From contig ONZQ02000001.1 of assembly GCA_900312665.1 (NCBI GenBank), forward strand, positions 4,300,792 to 4,364,791: 64,000 nucleotides of DNA. The letters are read 5' to 3'. A program made the position numbers and the translations under genes. The notes beneath the pieces were generated by a model. That model made no database searches. It saw only the letters and a program-made list of their open reading frames with translations, and was not told where the DNA came from. This document shows positions 1 through 11,062 of the stretch, one piece after another. Within the stretch, counting starts at the first letter, position 1; the number at the start of each line of letters is the position of its first letter. Origin of the DNA: Cephalotrichum gorgonifer (lineage: Eukaryota > Ascomycota > Sordariomycetes > Microascales > Microascaceae).

Positions 1-623
1 GGCAGGGCAGGTGCAGATGTGGACGGAGAAGGAAGAAATCACGGAACGGAGAGTCGGGGGAATGATAGCTAGTAGGGATAATCACATGCATCCCTCCCCC
101 AATGACGTACCCCCACGAGCGTATCGATGGTCCCTGTTCAATACCTGTGCCCCCAACTCCTGTCATAGATCTGAGAGAAGGGGCTTGTGACTCTGCCTTT
201 TTACCCAAACATGCAATGCATTATCCAGGCGGGGAGATCCAAACCGAGGCTTCGGGGTCGAATTCATATTCACCTTCTCAACAAACTCTCAATACTACGT
301 ACGAGTATGCACACTGATCGACGGCGTCCGCACCTCGGTTGATAGCTGTAGATGTAGATCCAAATACAAGGGATGTAACCTTCTCCACAGACCGGCACTT
401 TCAGATCCGAAGGGCACTTAAATACACACACACACACACACACAGGGCCTACACTTCGCTTTGGTTTCATCACGTCCGCCATAGAAGATACATGTAGTGA
501 AACGTCGAATATTAAATGGATAATAACAGAAACACCTCCTTGATCGGGCTATATAAACTATCGATCCCACTGTGCAATTACATGTAATTTTGAACCAAAG
601 ACGACACTAGAGCCCCAACCCGT
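1..623. other. Intergenic, no gene seen
   Basis: The open frames here are short and read as low-quality translations, with no recognisable domain. The only structured element is a CA microsatellite near 424-444. The right end is the 3' flank of the minus-strand GH72 gene. Confidence 0.6.
424..444. repeat. (AC)n microsatellite
   Basis: Uninterrupted alternating A/C run of 21 nt in intergenic DNA. It is a simple sequence repeat with no sign of function. Confidence 0.9.
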
Positions 624-2219
624 TTAGAGAAGGAAGGCGCCGAAAAGGGTGGCGGCGAGCGCGCCACCAGTGACGGCAACCGCGCTGATGCCACTCCGGC
701 CGGCAGCGCTGTCATCGCCCTTGCTGCCGCTAGAGGACGCGGCAGAGGTGCTGTTCGAGGTGCTCAGGCCGGAGTCACCGGCGGTCTGCGAGCCGGTGCC
801 CTTGAAGCCGACACCCGTGCCGGCACCCTTGTCCATGTACGCCTGGGCCTCGGCGGGGATTTCGGGGAGGATATCAGGGTCGACCTCCCAGACGCTGTCC
901 TGGGTCGGGCACTCAACGGCGGCGCTGGTCGCGGAGGCACCACCGCTGCCAGTGGGAGCGGGGTTGGCCTTCATGGCCTTGGACAGGTTGTCGAACTCGG
1001 GCTTCAGCTCAGTGGCGGTCTCACCCTTGATCTGAACAATACCGTATCCGTTCTTCTCCATCGTGTACTCGTACATGAGACCGCCAGAGTAGACGCCGGT
1101 CATGTCGGAGCTCATGAGGGCCTTGATCTCGCCGAAGTCGCGCGTGTTCTCAATGCATCCATACTCGGAAAGGCTAGCAGGAATGTGGTTAGCTTCCTAT
1201 CCCCCGTAAAGACGCTTCGGATCAGGGACCATTGTACTTACAAGATGGGAAGACCGTAATCGGTGAAGTTCTGCACCTTCTTGTCCCAGCCAGACGTCAC
1301 GAAGTCGCTGGTGCACCACGAGTAGTCGTTCTAGAACGCGTTAGTCTGAGTAATCAATCACCTCTAGCGCACGAACGGCGGGATGGGGGATATCTCGACA
1401 ATGCGGGCAACAATGGATGACAACATACGAAGGCGAAGAAGTCGCTGCGGACCTCGTCGGGGCCGCAATTGAAGTAGTGAGCAGTCTGCATGCGGTTCTC
1501 GGCAACATCGGCGGCCGAGTATCCAACAGGGATCTGGCGGTACTTGCGAGCCTTGATGTAGTTCCTCATATCACGGGTGACGGCCTTGACGTAAGGAGCG
1601 CTGACAGTGGTGCCCGGCTCCTCGTTGATGACCTCGTTTCCGGAGAAGAAGGCCAGGACGTTATCGTACTTGGCGAACATGTCGATGGTGGCGAAGATGT
1701 TCTGGAGGTAGGCACCGTTGTACGACAGATAGGGGTCGGCGCGGTTGATCGAATACTTGGGGGTGTTGACGTCAAGGACGAGGTAGATGCCGGCGTCGGC
1801 GAGAGCGGTCATGCACTCGTCGTGGTCCTGGGAGTTGTCGACCATGTACACACGGACGGTGTTCACGCCCAGCTTCTTGAACTTCTCGACGTCACGGAGG
1901 CAGTGCGTAGTATCGGCGAGAGGGTCGGTCTCACCGGACGAGCCACCGGGCTGGTAGTCGATGCCGCGGATGTAGAAACGGTCCTTGCCAGTCCAGAAAG
2001 CTGCACAGAGTCGTTCAGATTAGCCAATGCCTCGGATGACAACCCATTCATTGTCTTGGTTCCCCTTCGTCAAACACCCGGACTTTACGCACCATTGCCG
2101 GAGGCAGTGACAGTAGGGACGGTAGCGCGCTTGCTGGGCGGCTGCTTATCGGTCTTGGTGGGCGTCGCCGAAACGATGGCGGAGGCCGCGAGGGCCGAGA
2201 GGAAAGTGGTGGTCTTCAT
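624..2219 (-). CDS. GPI-anchored 1,3-beta-glucanosyltransferase (GH72, Gel/Gas/Phr family)
   Basis: The family cuts and re-joins beta-1,3-glucan chains at the outer face of the plasma membrane, lengthening wall glucan. Exons on the minus strand are 2219-2093, 2000-1429, 1330-1242 and 1173-624 (445 aa), all with GT-AG introns and the frame preserved. The N-terminus is a signal peptide (MKTTTFLSALAASAIVSA). The GH72 core contains GIDYQPGG, then GNEVINE with the presumed acid/base Glu165, and LSEYGC with the presumed nucleophile Glu266. A Ser/Gly-rich stretch and a hydrophobic C-terminal tail after residue ~420 fit a GPI-anchor signal. The end of the catalytic region resembles Gel1/Gel2 (IPAEAQAYMDKGAGTGVGFKG). 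There is no Cys-rich X8/CBM43 module, so it belongs to the short subclass. The start was chosen as the Met opening the signal peptide. The exact paralogue is not resolved. Confidence 0.93.
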
Positions 2220-2835
2220 CGTGTGGGATGAATGATAATTAGTCGACTGGTCTAATTCGTCTCGTTTTATCGAAGATCGCTCCGGGTGAAGGGTCGATGG
2301 ACAAGCGTATTACAAGTATAGACGGGGAGAAAGACAGGGGAAAAAAAGAAGTGTAACAAAAGCCAACGAAAGAGTGAGTTGGACGAGGTAAAAGAATGAA
2401 GAGGCAAGAGAGTTTGTTGTTCTCTCTTCTCTTCTCGGAAAGGTAGGCAGGAGCGAGTGGACGAAGGGTTGATGAAAGAAAGACGAAGGAGTCGAGTCGA
2501 ATGGGAGGTCCAAGATGGTTTATCAAACACTGGCGGCGGACAAATGCCCCATGCGGGAATCCAGGGGGTAGCGTCACCGGCACAGTGCGGTGCCTGGCAT
2601 GATGGATGGGGCGTTGCATGTACAGGATACCCCACGCTCGCAGACATGCTCGCCTATAGATTGGATCCATCCGTATTAGGTACCGGAACGACCTCTACAG
2701 TTCGAGGAGGCTCACACGTGCCGTGGAATGGGTCCCCAGGCCAGGGGCTGCACTTCATAATTTGCTGCGGGAGACCCACCATAACAATCAAGGATTCCAG
2801 TTTGGGATCAATTTACGATGTCTGCTCCACACGGA

Positions 2836-2851
2836 GTACAAGTACTTGTAC
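2836..2851. repeat. 16-nt perfect palindrome GTACAAGTACTTGTAC
   Basis: The sequence is its own reverse complement over all 16 positions. It belongs to the GTAC/TACTTGTA word family that recurs through the intergenic DNA of this window. No function is known. Confidence 0.8.
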
Positions 2852-3642
2852 CTCTCTTTTGACATGCAGTCTGACACGACCCTACGGAGGACTCGGGTGC
2901 TAGGTCAACACAACATTCGGTGTACGATACGATGGAATGCCTGTTTTCGATGCACACTGTCGTCCTCCTGTTTATACGAGAATGCTGCAGCCATTACGGA
3001 CATAGCGCGACTTCGCCACCTCGCGGAACTCGTTTCAAAATCCCCTCCGTAACCACAGCATTAGAGAGACATTGGCCAGGTCGGGGTTCGAGACGCGGGA
3101 CTCGGGAGACTCACCGAGCCTACCGTATGTACTTTCCTCGAATCTCCCGTTTCGAGTACCCGGCAAGTACAAGAGCAAGTACTGGGGGGCCAATGGATGA
3201 GAAGGTGGTGAGTGAGTTTGCATGGATTGGCCTCTCCACACGCTGATGGGCCACACAAAAACCTCAGGTCCACTCCTGAGTACTAAAGCAGTAGCTCGAT
3301 CTCAATTCCAAAATGGAGCGTGGCGGCACTCAACACCCTGGTTCATCTCCTTGAATGGTGGACCCGTCATGGTGCACTGCCCCCATCCTATCAGTCGCCT
3401 AGTCGTACGGGTACTCTCCGGCGCCAGGTTTCAGCTAATGAAGTCTGGCAAGCTCTTCGATACCGTTTCTTCCTTGGACGACGGGCCCCTGAACGTACAT
3501 CTTCATCAGCGAGGTCTCCACCTCTGGGGACCATACAAATCCAATGCAGGTGCTCGTACTGTGCTCGTACCGTGCTACTCGTAAGTACCGCTTGCTCACT
3601 CTCGCTGTGTCCTCCCTACGACTGAAACTCGTATAATGATAA

Positions 3643-3658
3643 AAGTACTTAAGTACTT
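3643..3658. repeat. 16-nt perfect palindrome AAGTACTTAAGTACTT
   Basis: Self-complementary over all 16 positions, and also a direct repeat of AAGTACTT. It lies in the same intergenic stretch as the 2836 palindrome and has the same composition. Confidence 0.8.
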
Positions 3659-5778
3659 CGCTCTCGTATTCAGACCGGGACGAGAAAAGACGGATGACGG
3701 CCGAACTTCATTGGCGCCGAATTGAATCGTCCCTCTGACCTCTATCTACCTCCTCATGCGCACACATACCCGTCTTAGTTAGCCAATACACCGTCCAGTT
3801 GGCCCAACCTCATTCATCGTTCCTCATCGCACTCGAAATCAAGCATTCCCAATCCGACGGATGACGCGGCTTCCAAGATCCCTTTCTTCACCCCCAGCCA
3901 ATGGAAGTGCCAATCCCCCCCTTTATCCAAGACATTCATGTCACTTTCACCTGAGGTCGTATACCGGTTTCACGACTAATCCCTCCCGCACAGCCTCCAC
4001 GGCCCACACAATCCTTGCGAGAGTAGAGGGTACGTACTTGTTTACTACCCGAACAGTCCTTTTCTCTCCCCGCCCGGTTTGAATGGATCTTCCCTGAGTT
4101 GCAGATTTCCTCAAACAGACGCAAGCAAGGTTTGTATCTGTAGATCGGGAATCGGTTGCCAAGGCACAACTTGCAGGGATAGCTTTAGCTCTGTGGGCCG
4201 AGACCACTCCGTAAAAGTGACGACAATTGTTTCTTGCTCCTTTATCTAGAATATTATAGTCACGTGCCATTGCTTTTTTTCTTCTTTCCTTGGAAGAAAG
4301 GTCAAGATGGTGGGATACTGATATCGGGCGTCAAGCTCTGACATAGTATGGAATATAGTTTTGTGCTATATAAGGATACTAAAATTCGCCCAGCAGCGAC
4401 CGCCTTCTCGTGACGAGTTTACTCGGAGGTATAGTTGCATTACTCGCACTCGTATATCTTGTAATGCCGGTCCGCCAGAAGTGATAGTATCCAGATCCGA
4501 ACCATTGGAGATGCAATGCATGGCTTGGTCAATTTCTTCTTTTATTGTTCGGGGATTAAACAATCCAACCCATTCCCACCCTAACGGCAGCGACGCTAGT
4601 GAGCGCCTCCGAATTAATAAAACCGCCCTGGTCAGTACTTGCCCTGTTACCAAGGAAGGCCAGTTTAGTACCACGAACTTGGCCGGTTCTCCTCCACTGT
4701 TAGCTATTGTTCCCTGTAGCAGTACAAGTATTTACTCCATGCTAATACCCCACTCCGCAACGATCTGTACGACACAAGACGGGCGCGAGTCCTCTTTATC
4801 GTAGCTTCTAGCTCGATAGATTATCTCCGAATTGCCGCCAAGGAAACCTGCAAAGACGGGCGCGTTCGACCCCAGATCCCTACCAAGGACGGCGATAGTT
4901 CATTCATCTCCTCCGTAATCCCTGCGTTGGGGGCTGTGCCAGGAGCGGGAAATGAACCTTATTACCCATGCACTGCACCCCAAGCCCTCTCATATAAGCA
5001 TACCGCCTCCTTACAGAAGTATTAGAAGACGACGACGACGACGCCGAGAGACCAAGACTTGCCAAGCTGCATCTTGGAGATGAGCTTCACCATCTGCTCT
5101 CTATCCTCCACCTTCAATCCACGCTACTGACCCCAAGACACGGACACAGCCCGGCGGGTCACTCTTGGCCACTCACTCATGTGCGGGACATCGTGGACGC
5201 GGACCCCCTTTCAGTAACTCAACGGTCTCAATTCCGCCTCGCGATGACTTTTTGCAGTTCCGTTTCTATGAGACTCTACCTCCCATGCAACCCGCCAAGC
5301 CCAGACAAATAGAACAATACAGCACAGTCAAGCAAGGGGGGGAGACCTCTAGCAAACGATGAGAAAAAGAGCTAAGCCTGCCCGATAGCTTTGCCTCCGG
5401 GATAATGCCAACGCCACGTCCAAAAAGTAGGGAAACCCAAAGTAAGATACTAGAAAGATGCTCAGAAACAAAGGAGGGAAGGGATCGCAAGGGGACAACG
5501 TCCTCGAACCCACAGCATGCGGGAGCTCCCACCGGTTAATAGAATGTGCTCCCTGAGCTCCTCGACAGACACATCCTCCGCGCCCTCGGGGCTACGCTCT
5601 CGGTCCTCTGGCTATGGCACCGCACAAGCCTTACACTCGTTGTCTTTCGTCGCGCGGTCCGCATCTCCACCCCCTGCGCGCCGCAGAACCTCCCGGTGTA
5701 GTCGGCGCACCTCTGCTCCGGAACCGACTTCTCGCGCGACGCCGTCGCCACCCGATCCGTAGCTGAGGCGACAGCCAC

Positions 5779-8271
5779 CTAGACCACCTTAACATAGCTC
5801 GCTGGCACACTCCTTGTCACGCCTCCCTTCTCCACCTCCGCCCACCCGTCGCCGGTATCTTCCTTTATCAGGACAAACCGCTCGCCTTCAACCATGCTGT
5901 GCTCCGTCTCACTCTGGGCAGCGTATTCGTACATGGCCTCCACATACTTGAGTCGCTTTGCTCCCCGTCTCGGCGCCACCGCAGGGCCCTTCTTCTTCGA
6001 GGCTGCAGAGGTGCCTATCGAGGACCCCGAGTTTGAGTATGTGGACGCCGGCCGGCCAGAGGCGCCTGTAGTTTGGGGAAGGATGGGGCTTGGCGCGGAA
6101 AATTCGACGTAGCTGGATGGTATGATCCCTTCTTTATAGCCGGCTCGGACTCGTACCCAGCCGCTTCCATCTGCGAGGTGTTAGAGACGACGATATTAGA
6201 GTACAAATTTCGGGAAAGGGGGACGACGGTACTTACCATCTGGCTCTAGCAGAACGACCTCGCGGCCTTCCGGGACGGTGAGCTCGCCTTCACCGTTGGC
6301 CTGGAACGCATACATCATCTTGCCCTTCTGCTCCGTCTTTTTCTCGGCAGCGTCGGAACCCGGAAGTTCGCTAATGTATGATGAAGGCGGCGGCGCAATG
6401 ACTCGGTTCTTCCGTGCGGCGCCAGACGCGGCAGGGGGTGTGGTGCTGGTGGTGGGAGAGCTAACGGAAGGCCGCGGGGCCGTTATTTCCGGTGGGCTAT
6501 CCTCTACTGGCGAACGTTGGCCGGAGAGGGCGCCGGAGACCGATCTATGGGCGCTGGCGGCGTACCCTGAGCTTAAGGAAGTCATTGTATTCGACCTCGT
6601 CAGATCCGGCAGCTCGTTTACGTGGGCAGGTGTGCCTGTGGTGGGTGATAATAAGGAATTGGCCGCGGTTTGCCGCTCCGTCTTGAGTTTCTTCCGCTCC
6701 TCCTTAGACTTTTCTCCAGGACAGTCCGCAGGTACCTTCAACTCGCATTTGCTATGACATGTGTAGCCACAATCCCTGCAGTCGAACCCCTTTGCAGATA
6801 GCCCCCATATGCGCTCACCGCAAAGGTCGCAGTTGGTCGGGATCTTGAACGTCTGCGATTTGAAGTTGTGATTCTTCGCGCCCAGCGTCACGTCTCCAAC
6901 CGTAGATGTAATAGTCGAAGTCTCCACCTCAGCGGTCACGCGCTTGCGATCAATCTCGTGAAGGATTTCCCGTACTGCGAAGAGCTGCCGCACCACGTCG
7001 ACCTCGTCTCTCTTTTCGGTACCGTTGCGTACCCGCTGCTTCAGCTGCTCGAAAGACTCCACTTCTCGTCGTTTCTTGTCTACCTCGCGGCGCAGCTCTC
7101 CGAGTTGGCTCTTGGATTTGACAAGCACGTTCCGTAGGTAGACCTTCGCGGCCTCATCCACTACCATGGCGTCGGTATCGTGCCAGACAGGGCTAGGCTC
7201 AAACACCTTGTCCGGGGGCTCCTGCCATGGGCCGACGTTGTGCCGCATGTACATGAGGGAGTCGAGGTGGGGTTGGTTGCGCGAGATCTCCTGCGCAAGC
7301 GTTTCCATCATGCCCTTGCTCTGGTCTAACATGCCCCGCTCAAGCTCGGATGATAGCGTCCAAAAGTCATTTAGCTTTAGGGTACGGAACTCGGAGAGGT
7401 CTTGTAGGCTGTCCATCAGCGTGGGGACATATTCGTGATAGTATTTCTCCTTGTGAGTGTTGGTGACATTAATGTTGATGAGGTACGTGTTCTTAACGTT
7501 ATTCATGTCGTAGATCTGTTGCTGGTAGGCGCTTTGTGCCTTGGCCTTGTCGTATGAAGATTCGCTTTTCTTCCGCTTGGACTCCACCTCTTGGCATACG
7601 GTATCGTACTTCGCCTTCGTTTTGCGTAGGTCGGCATAGCCGGCATCCCTCTCCTTTTCTAGCTTTTCGGCGTGCTCGTTGTGGCGCTTCCGTAGGTCCT
7701 CGAATCGTTGGGCGACATTCTTGAGGGGATCGGCAACACGCGTGATGAGGTCGTTGCCGTATCCGTCGTGCTCGGCAGCTCTCGACTCGAGCGTCGTAAG
7801 CTGGGTCGACCATGTCGTCAAAGATGCGCTGGAGGGAGAAGAGAGCGTCTCGGTTAGCCAAGCACCAGGGTGGACCAAGGAGGGTGACAATGACCGCTAC
7901 GGGGCGGGGTTACCTCTCGAGGGAGCCCGGGGTCATGGCCGGGGTCTCGCCAACACTCAGAATCGTAGACCTCTTGTTCTTCTTCTCGAAGTATTTCTTA
8001 GCTAACGCGCTTAACTTCTGGCTGTATTCCTTCTCGATAGCGCTCCTCTCGCGGTAGAACTGCTGTATCTCGTCGATCCAGGCGATCCCGTGGCCTAGCC
8101 AGGCGGTCGCGGGCTTGAAGCCATCCTGGCGGGGGAAACAAGGTCAGCGAGGGGCGCTACTAGGGAGACTCGGCGGCTCGGATCTTCTTTGTGGTGAGGC
8201 GCATGACACTGGTTGGGGGTAGATACCTTCAATTCTGTGCCGAAAGTCGGCAGGCCCTCCGATTCAGCCAT
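5779..8271 (-). CDS. BZZ1: Bzz1-type F-BAR / C1 / double-SH3 actin-assembly protein
   Basis: Bzz1 proteins bind curved membrane at endocytic sites and stimulate actin nucleation through WASP (Las17) and type I myosins. Exons are 8271-8227, 8125-7914, 7828-6237 and 6170-5779 (746 aa), all GT-AG and frame-consistent. Residues 1 to ~300 form an F-BAR region beginning FGTELKDGFKPATAWL and containing IDEIQQFYRERSAIEKEYSQ, followed by long charged helices. A C1 zinc-finger-like domain lies at ~405-455 (HNF...C-x2-C...C-x2-C...H-x2-C), then a Ser/Pro linker, SH3-1 at ~588-645 (MMYAFQANGEGELTV; GWVRVRAGYKEGIIPSSYVEF split by the last intron) and SH3-2 at ~690-746 (EAMYEYAAQSETEHSM ... VPASYVKVV). A second in-frame Met lies 14 codons upstream. 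MAESEGLPTFG was preferred because the family starts just before FG-ELKDGFKP. The gene is probably constitutive. Confidence 0.94.
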
Positions 8272-9355
8272 GGCGATAATTACGTCCTGTGGATAAGCAT
8301 GAGGATTAAACAATGGAACAGCTGGGAGGTATACGGGGGGTTAGTGGAAGAGCGAAAGAAGGCCGCGGGGAACATGGATGTGGTTCCGTGGTAGCGGGAG
8401 TGGAGCTTCCCTTGGCGGGCATTTGGCGTGGTTGAGCATGGCAACGTCCTAAAGTCAAACTATGTACCAGGGCAGCAAGGGGTAACCTACCTGTACAAAG
8501 CGGGCGGGAGGCTCACTAGCACTGCCCCTCCTCCGTAGATTCCGCCTAATACGAAGGATGGTGAACACCCCGCAAGGCTCTCCCAAAGTATTTTGCGCCT
8601 AGTCTGCCGCTTCCAAGGCTTCTTTGGGGGACTCAAACAAGAGAGTCCTGAGCATACAGCTACGAGTAAGTTTACTTCGCAATATTTTTGGCCCAGCACT
8701 AGTCTCACCTCATGGAGATTGTCGATGCGGCATGCCCAACTAACCCAAGGCACGGAATACCTGACTCCTAATAGAGACAAGAGCTGTATTGTCGGCTTGG
8801 AACGAAGCACTCACTTCGTTCATTTTGGGGAGGAATACTTTATAAATTGCCTGTCTCGACAAAGCGGGCTACTCGTACCTAAGGGTTCAATGAATGCTCG
8901 AATACCTATCGGGCTTTTGTAGAAACTCCTGAGTCCGAGTCTGCGATACTACTTGTATACTTGTGTTAGTTAATACCACGGCAAGCTTGGTCCGCGGTAA
9001 AAGCTCGGGGCAAATCGAAAGGTTTGGTGTTCTCAGGCGAGGCAGGTGTGCCCCACCAAGCGAAGAAGCAAGAGGTATGCTTCCCCGCCATTTACCAAAT
9101 ATTCTAGATGCTTGCTGCAAAACAAGCCCCCACATAAAGAACAGGAGGCAGGCAGGACCGTGACTGACGGTGGATTATAAGTTGCTCTTGCCAAACTCCT
9201 TCTCACCTCATACTTTGTCGTTTATCTAGACAACCCTCATCTCCAAGCTCCACGGCCCTGGAAGCTTGCCACATTATCTCTAGTCCACCCCCGCCAGCAG
9301 ATTCCTTGCGCGCCTTCTCCGCATCAAGACCGACGTACCTCCACGCGATTCCACG
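8272..9355. other. Divergent intergenic region between BZZ1 and DBP5
   Basis: About 1.1 kb that must carry both promoters, since the two genes point away from each other. No supportable coding frame is present. The last ~150 nt before DBP5 are pyrimidine-rich, as expected of a 5' leader. Confidence 0.6.
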
Positions 9356-11062
9356 ATGGCCGACCTTGCAAGCCGTGTCACCCAGCCCGCGCCTGCGGCG
9401 GATTCAACCCCTGCCCCAGATGCCGCCGAAAACAGCGGAACAGCTGCTGGAGGCCCTGGCCTCTGGGATTCCGAGGCGAACGTCCAGGTCGCCCTGACCG
9501 ACCTCCAGTCTGACGAGAGTACCCCGTTCTATTCGGCCACTACGTTTGAGGATCTGAAGCTGTAAGCACGCGATACCCTGCGGTCATCTATATCTGCGTA
9601 TCTAACGGCCTATCTCTTATCTAGCTCCCCCGAGCTCCTGCAGGGTCTCCTCGCCCTAGGCTTCCATAAGCCGTCCAAGATTCAGGGAACCGGCATCCCC
9701 ATCATGCTCAGCGACCCGCCACAGCATCTACTTGCGCAGTCCCAGTCGGGAACCGGAAAGACTGCCGCCTTCTCCATCGGACTATTGTCGCGCATCGATC
9801 TCAGCGAGCCGGACGTGCCGCAAGCATTGGCACTCGCGCCCAGCCGAGAGCTCGCCCGTCAAATCGAAGACGTCATTCGAGCCATTGGACACTTCTGCAC
9901 GGGGCTCAAGATCGCCGCCGCTGTGCCTGGTGGTCTCGCCCGTGGAGAGCCCGTCAAGGCGAACGTCGTAGTTGGCACCCCAGGCACCGTTCTCGACATC
10001 ATCAAGCGAAGGCAGCTCAATCCTTCCAAGCTCAAGGTTCTTGTTATTGACGAGGCCGATAATATGCTGGATGAGCAGGGCCTCGGCGACCAGTGCATGC
10101 GCATCAAAGGGTATGCGATTACCCTCCCCCACAATATGCGCTCCTTCGCGTGACACAGCCTTGGATTTCAGGCTCAAGAAATAATATTTACTGACATTTC
10201 GTCCCCACAGCGTCCTTCCCAAATCAATTCAGGTGTTGTTGTTCTCCGCTACCTTCCCGGATAAGGTTATGCGTTACGCCGATATGTTCGCACCCAAAGC
10301 GGTTAAGATGACGCTGGCGTCGAGCGATCAGACGGTCAAGGGCATTTCTCAGATGTACATGGATTGCCCCAGCGAGAACGAGAAGTATAGCATTCTCTGC
10401 AAGCTCTACGGCTTGATGACGGTCGGTTCGTCCGTCATCTTCGTCAAGGTATGCCGGATCCCTCCCCGGCAGTGAACACAACTCGATACCTAAATCCCGG
10501 TTTCTGCTTTGTTATCACCGTGTTCAACTTCCCATGTTCCTCGCTAACTCGATTCCACCCTTGTCAGACCCGTGAAAGCGCGAGTGAAATCCAGAGACGA
10601 ATGGAGGCTGACGGGCACCGAGTGTCTGCCCTCCATGGCGCCTTTGAGGGCTCGGAGAGAGATGCCCTTCTTCAAGATTTCCGCACCGGAAAGTCGAAGG
10701 TACTGATTACGACGAATGTTCTCGCCCGTGGTATCGATGTGTCCAGCGTTTCCATGGTCATCAATTACGATATCCCCATGAAGGGTAGGGGCGACAGCGA
10801 GCCGGATCCGGAGACTTACCTCCACAGAATCGGTCGAACCGGTCGTTTCGGCCGCATCGGTGTCAGTATCAGCTTCGTCTACGACAAGAAGAGCTTCACG
10901 GCCTTGAGCAGCATTGCCAATAAGTATGGCATCGATCTCGTCCAGCTAAGCCCCGACGACTGGGACGATACGGAGAAGCGCGTGCAGACGGTGATCAAGT
11001 CAAACAGGGCTCAGGCCGGATATGCGCCCAGCGCAACGGACCCGCAGGCTACGCCGGCGTAG
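9356..11062 (+). CDS. DBP5: DEAD-box ATP-dependent RNA helicase Dbp5 (mRNA export)
   Basis: Dbp5 acts at the cytoplasmic face of the nuclear pore, where its ATPase, stimulated by Gle1/IP6, strips export factors from mRNA. It also helps translation termination. Exons are 9356-9561, 9625-10110, 10211-10448 and 10568-11062 (474 aa, close to the ~480 aa of the yeast protein). Motifs in order: Q motif GFHKPSKIQ, Walker A SQSGTGKT (~108-115), PSRELARQ, GTPGTV, DEAD (211-214), SAT (243-245), LARGIDV and HRIGRTGRFG (~396-405). The segment PMKGRGDSEPDPETYLHRIG is characteristic of Dbp5 rather than of other DEAD-box groups. The acidic, Ala/Pro-rich first ~50 residues match the Dbp5 N-terminal extension. 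All introns are GT-AG and the frame is kept throughout. Confidence 0.96.

Larger units (their letters stand above)
2220..5778. other. Intergenic, no gene seen
   Basis: About 3.6 kb between the GH72 start and the Bzz1 stop. The first ~250 nt upstream of GH72 are pyrimidine-rich on its coding strand, as in many fungal promoters and leaders. The rest holds only short uninterpretable frames. It contains two perfect 16-nt palindromes built from GTAC words (2836-2851 and 3643-3658), a cluster of CTCGTA words at 3550-3590 and a short GAC run near 5027-5042. Confidence 0.55.

Noticed and set aside
1417..2235. 272-codon plus-strand frame opposite the GH72 gene
   Set aside because: Antisense shadow. 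The Val/Asp-rich composition is typical of reverse frames of GC-rich exons.
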